A DNA stretch of 64,000 bases, from NCBI RefSeq assembly GCF_024296865.1, contig NZ_CP101134.1, positions 2,604,001 to 2,668,000 of the forward strand, read 5' to 3'. Below the pieces are notes generated by a model that saw only the letters and a list, made by a program, of their open reading frames with translations, was not told the DNA's origin and did not search any database. Position numbers and translations under genes: made by a program. The stretch comes from Sphingobacterium sp. LZ7M1 (GTDB lineage Bacteria; Bacteroidota; Bacteroidia; Sphingobacteriales; Sphingobacteriaceae). The stretch's first letter is position 1; each line of letters opens with the position of its first letter. Of the stretch, positions 60,724 to 64,000 are shown in pieces.

Positions 60724-61827
60724 TTATTTTAGTAAAATATTAAATAATTCATCCCAATTGTCAGCTTTTGGTTCATCAAGTGGAACAACCGGTTTTGGTT
60801 TTAGTGAAGAATAATCTCCTTTTATTAATTGAGCCATTAAATCAGCCAATTCCTTTGGTTTATCCGGATTAAAAAAGGCCGTCAATTTACTTCCTTCTGC
60901 GGTTTCATGTGCATAAGGTAAATCAGCCAAAAGCATAGGTCTATCATATTTCTTAAATTCTGAAATTGGCAGGCCCCAAGATTCAACTTTTGAAGGATAG
61001 ATAAGACAGTCGGTCATTCCATAGAGTTCAAGCAATTTCGCTTTTGGAATAAAACCTAAAAACTCAATATTATTTACACTTCCCCATTTATTTTTCAGCC
61101 AATTGGCATATTTATTCTCATTACCTTTTACAGTGATAGTAGCCTTAAAATTATTTAAACCATAATCTGACTTTAATATTCTCGCTGCTTCACAGATAAC
61201 TTCAAAATTCTTATGACTATTTGGAGAACCTGCAAATAAAAAGTTATAATTGGAATTTCGCTCTTGATCAATGACCTCCACTGCATTGTCAACAATTTTC
61301 GGTCTAGTGACAATAATTTTTTTAGGATCAATATGAAACATTTTGCTTAGCCCTCTCCTAAACCATTCTTGCTGAACAACTAAATACTCATTTTTATGGA
61401 TATTGGTCTTATAGATAAGTTTGGTGAAGATTGCGAACATGGCAATTTTAGGGGCAAAAAACAAATCGTGCATTTTCCATTTGTAGAAGGAAAATGAATT
61501 ATGACAGTATACCGCTCTCCTATTGGCAATTACGGAAGGGCTCGTATCATGTAAAGCAAACCATAATTCAACCGGACCTATTTCTTTGGAAATCTTTTTT
61601 AAAGAGACATATTCATACCAAAGCCTATTAACCCATCTTTTCTTTGGCCATTGTGTCTCTATATATTCAATGTTGGGAAAATCAGTTAATTCTCTTTTAT
61701 ATACAATAGCTACAACACGGTAACCATTCTTCACTGCATAGTCTGACAAAAACCTCAAGCAATCCTGAAGGATAGCCAAAGTACCGGCTTCAACTAAATT
61801 TACGGCAGATATTACAATAGTTTTCAT
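60724..61827 (-). CDS. GT4-family glycosyltransferase
   Basis: The 367-residue enzyme shows 'NFLFAGSPNSHKNFEVICEAARIL', 'NIEFLGFIPKAKLLELYGMTDCLIYPSKVESWGLPISEFKKYDRPMLLADLPY' in pieces. 'ESWGLPISEF' is the donor-binding acidic motif. The product is part of a repeat-unit assembly. Its start overlaps the upstream glycosyltransferase stop by 4 bases (61824-61827). Confidence 0.92.
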   Translation of the reverse strand: MKTIVISAVNLVEAGTLAILQDCLRFLSDYAVKNGYRVVAIVYKRELTDFPNIEYIETQWPKKRWVNRLWYEYVSLKKISKEIGPVELWFALHDTSPSVIANRRAVYCHNSFSFYKWKMHDLFFAPKIAMFAIFTKLIYKTNIHKNEYLVVQQEWFRRGLSKMFHIDPKKIIVTRPKIVDNAVEVIDQERNSNYNFLFAGSPNSHKNFEVICEAARILKSDYGLNNFKATITVKGNENKYANWLKNKWGSVNNIEFLGFIPKAKLLELYGMTDCLIYPSKVESWGLPISEFKKYDRPMLLADLPYAHETAEGSKLTAFFNPDKPKELADLMAQLIKGDYSSLKPKPVVPLDEPKADNWDELFNILLK

Positions 61828-62960
61828 TGGCGTCTATTCAAGGCATCATTAAACAATTGAATCCATTTTTTCATAACTGCTGCTTCTGAAAAATCTCCAG
61901 ACATTTCAAATGCATGCTGTCCCATCGTATCTCTTAATTCTGGATCACGTATCAACTCTAATATTTTATTTGCCATACCTGCTTTATCCTCTTCTTCTAA
62001 CAAGTATCCGTTTTTACCATCCTGGATAATGTCACGTGGCCCACATTTGCATGCATATGATATCATAGGCAATCCGGACGCCTGCCCCTCTAGCAAGGCC
62101 ATTGGTAAACCTTCATACCTTGAAGTCATGGCTATCATTGAGCTATCCAAGTATTGTTGGTCTATATTTCTTACTGGTTCTTGAAGAATTAAAGTCTTTT
62201 CGAGTCCCAGCTTATTGATTTGATTCTGTAAGTTTTCCTTTTCTGGTCCTTTTCCAAAGATATTCAGCTTCCAATCTGGCTCTTGTTGATGAACTATTTT
62301 CCAAACATCCACTAGATCCTCAAATCTTTTTTGATAATCATAGCGTCCGACAGCAATAACATGTTTCGAAGTTAAATTACTACGTTGCGAAACTGGAAAG
62401 CTATTGGCATTTGGGATTACAATGATATTTGGAAGATCGCCCCAATAGGATTTATCTTCTTCTGTAAGGACGACGAATTTATCATATTTCTGAACGGTCT
62501 TTAGGTCTTTTTTACTTCTATAGCTATCAATAATCTTCCAAATTCCTTTCCGACCATATTGCAATCTTTTAAATCTTGAAAAATGTATTTCAACAATCTT
62601 CTTACTTCCATCTTTTATCTCAGGCAATAGGTCTACTTCATGATCGAACAGGGAAACACAGATTTCAGGTTGAATTGCTAACAGTTGTTCTGTTAGCAAT
62701 TTTTTATGCAATGCCTGTTTTTTGGGGTAATCAAAAAGCTTTTTAAGAAGACCAGAACTATTATTTTCTGTATAATTTATGCCTAAATCTATTTGCTTTA
62801 TTGATTCATCCAAATCAAAATAAGGTTTTCGATTTTTCTGATCAGTAGTAATGATGCTGATATCGTGTCCAAGTTTAGCAAGATAATTGGTTTTATTAGC
62901 CAATACTCGCTCCATACCTCCTGAGTTAAATGTACCTAGGATGCAATAAACTATCTTCAT
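61824..62960 (-). CDS. GT4-family glycosyltransferase
   Basis: The 378-residue enzyme opens 'MKIVYCILGTFNSGGMERVLANKTNYLAKLGHD' in pieces (the GGMER loop of GT4 acceptor domains) and has 'EGLPMALLEGQASGLPMISYACKCGPRDII' as E-x7-E motif region, plus 'HVIAVGRYDYQKRFEDLVDVW'. The 5' end overlaps the polymerase-like gene by 35 bases. Confidence 0.92.
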   Translation of the reverse strand: MKIVYCILGTFNSGGMERVLANKTNYLAKLGHDISIITTDQKNRKPYFDLDESIKQIDLGINYTENNSSGLLKKLFDYPKKQALHKKLLTEQLLAIQPEICVSLFDHEVDLLPEIKDGSKKIVEIHFSRFKRLQYGRKGIWKIIDSYRSKKDLKTVQKYDKFVVLTEEDKSYWGDLPNIIVIPNANSFPVSQRSNLTSKHVIAVGRYDYQKRFEDLVDVWKIVHQQEPDWKLNIFGKGPEKENLQNQINKLGLEKTLILQEPVRNIDQQYLDSSMIAMTSRYEGLPMALLEGQASGLPMISYACKCGPRDIIQDGKNGYLLEEEDKAGMANKILELIRDPELRDTMGQHAFEMSGDFSEAAVMKKWIQLFNDALNRRQ

Positions 62961-64000
62961 AAACTTCTTCTTTTTCAGCTATATCTTCTGTAACCTTTAA
63001 CGAATCGATGCAATAAAAAACTGCGTATATAAAAAAGATATCAGTTGCAACCTTAAACCAGATAACGAAGGTTAAAACCAATAAAATCAAGAAAAACATC
63101 CAATAATCAGGGTGTCTTTTCATAAAAACCAATGCATTTACCACAAACAAAAGGGCGAATACAGAAAAACCAATTAAGCCAGAGTAAAGGATAAAACGAC
63201 AATAGCCAATATCCGTACTGAATACGAAGTTGTCAAACAATCCAGTACCGATTAACCAAGTTTTCTGATCCTCTGGCCATACCCACATTTCCCTATTCAA
63301 CTTATCTGTTGAGTCTGTTCTCCATTCACCTTTTTCAACGTAATTGAAGAAACCCTCAAAAGCAAAACGCATTTGATCATAAAACTCTGCGTTGGTATTG
63401 TATAGGTAAATGGATACTCCAATGGCTACAACCAGAAATAGTCCGAACAAAAGACTTAATTTTCCAGAATACTTCTTTACAGCTTGTCTAAAAACGGATG
63501 AACCAAATACTAAATAGCCTAAGGATGCCCCCAATCCTAAAATGGTCGTTCTAGAAATGGCATTTCCAATAATTGCAATAAAGAAAAAGGCGATTAACAA
63601 TAAACTAATTGACCAAGTATTGTTCCTAACTTTTTCATCATTATTTAGGGTTGCAGTAATCATTAATAAAACGATGGTAAACCTAACACCAGCGGGGTCT
63701 AATGCTGCACCAATCCCATAAAGTCTTCCGACCTCTTCAAAGAATTCCTGGCCTTGAGACACATAACTATCTACGAAAAGCTTGACACTTGGGATATTAT
63801 CAATCATAAGTGCTGCTATACATTGAAAGACACAAACCGCTGTGGCATAAAAAGTTATTAACTTAAAATCAACTTTCCCATGGACAGATTTAATCATAGT
63901 ACAGATAGCATAAGCGCCAAAGTACCAAACAGCAAAACTTAGTATATAAGAAGCATAGGCGTAATCGGTAGTTTTATTTATGTCGGTAGAATAGAAGCAG
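62926..64000 (-). CDS. O-antigen polymerase/ligase-like membrane protein (partial, 5' end beyond window)
   Basis: The frame stays open from 64000 to the stop at 62926, so the Met at 63897 is not the true start. At least 357 residues with eight or more hydrophobic helices are visible, including 'WSISLLLIAFFFIAIIGNAISRT', 'LLFGLFLVVAIGVSIYLY' and 'ALLFVVNALVFM'. The spacing, large periplasmic loop and aromatic helices resemble the Wzy/WaaL family, which polymerises repeat units in the periplasm. The C-terminal tail is acidic. Family placement is tentative because the first part is missing. Confidence 0.75.
   Translation of the reverse strand, partial: CFYSTDINKTTDYAYASYILSFAVWYFGAYAICTMIKSVHGKVDFKLITFYATAVCVFQCIAALMIDNIPSVKLFVDSYVSQGQEFFEEVGRLYGIGAALDPAGVRFTIVLLMITATLNNDEKVRNNTWSISLLLIAFFFIAIIGNAISRTTILGLGASLGYLVFGSSVFRQAVKKYSGKLSLLFGLFLVVAIGVSIYLYNTNAEFYDQMRFAFEGFFNYVEKGEWRTDSTDKLNREMWVWPEDQKTWLIGTGLFDNFVFSTDIGYCRFILYSGLIGFSVFALLFVVNALVFMKRHPDYWMFFLILLVLTFVIWFKVATDIFFIYAVFYCIDSLKVTEDIAEKEEVYEDSLLHPRYI

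Overview
The window looks like chromosomal DNA of an AT-rich Bacteroidota, most likely a Sphingobacterium- or Pedobacter-like member of Sphingobacteriales. The evidence is a SusC/SusD pair, lipoproteins and TonB-dependent receptors typical of the phylum, AraC and LuxR-type regulators beside glycan genes, ECF sigma factor use, and little sign of Shine-Dalgarno sequences. No rRNA, tRNA, CRISPR array, transposase or complete mobile element was seen. Both edges cut genes: a baseplate gene at the left and an O-antigen polymerase-like gene at the right.

Region 1 (1-18693, all minus strand) is an extracellular contractile injection system (eCIS, Afp/PVC/AlgoCIS-like). In transcription order it has a DUF4255 terminator protein, a 440-aa unknown, the sheath, two cysteine-rich unknowns, two tube proteins, a 56-aa DUF5908 peptide, a LysM tail protein, a VgrG-like spike, a PAAR tip, a gp25 wedge and two giant baseplate-J-like proteins. 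The second giant protein runs off the window. Capsid, terminase and lysis genes are absent, so this is an injection machine rather than a prophage. A LuxR-type regulator follows at 19393-20145 behind 0.6 kb of decayed spacer that carries a REP-like hairpin pair.

Region 2 (20606-31780) has an outer-membrane barrel protein, a SusD/SusC nutrient-uptake pair, an S9 dipeptidyl-peptidase, a TonB-dependent-receptor-like barrel and an AraC regulator. Region 3 (31886-40145) is a small carbohydrate/amine catabolic island: GH29 fucosidase, ankyrin lipoprotein, cytosine-deaminase-like amidohydrolase, AraC regulator, heparan-glucosaminide-acetyltransferase-like membrane protein and GH127 beta-L-arabinofuranosidase. 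Region 4 (40302-44351) is a complete four-gene tripartite exporter: ATPase, adaptor lipoprotein, FtsX-like permease and TolC-like channel.

Region 5 (44474-51802) is mixed. It holds an AlkD-like repair protein, a lipoprotein gene one base from a secreted protein resembling the cholesterol-dependent-cytolysin family, a YdjC-type deacetylase, and an alpha/beta hydrolase coupled to an ECF sigma factor and a membrane protein that may control it.

Region 6 (51853 to the right edge, minus strand) is an exopolysaccharide locus: O-antigen polymerase-like protein, three GT4 glycosyltransferases, then a tight operon ending in Wza and Wzc. Between the glycosyltransferases and Wza lies a peptide-modification-like cassette: Ser/His signal-peptidase-like protein, PqqD-like protein, NTP_transf_5 nucleotidyltransferase, ABC exporter and HprK-like kinase. 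This cassette fused to polysaccharide export is the best candidate for an uncharacterised system. The cysteine-rich eCIS proteins and the short cytolysin-like gene are the next most interesting.
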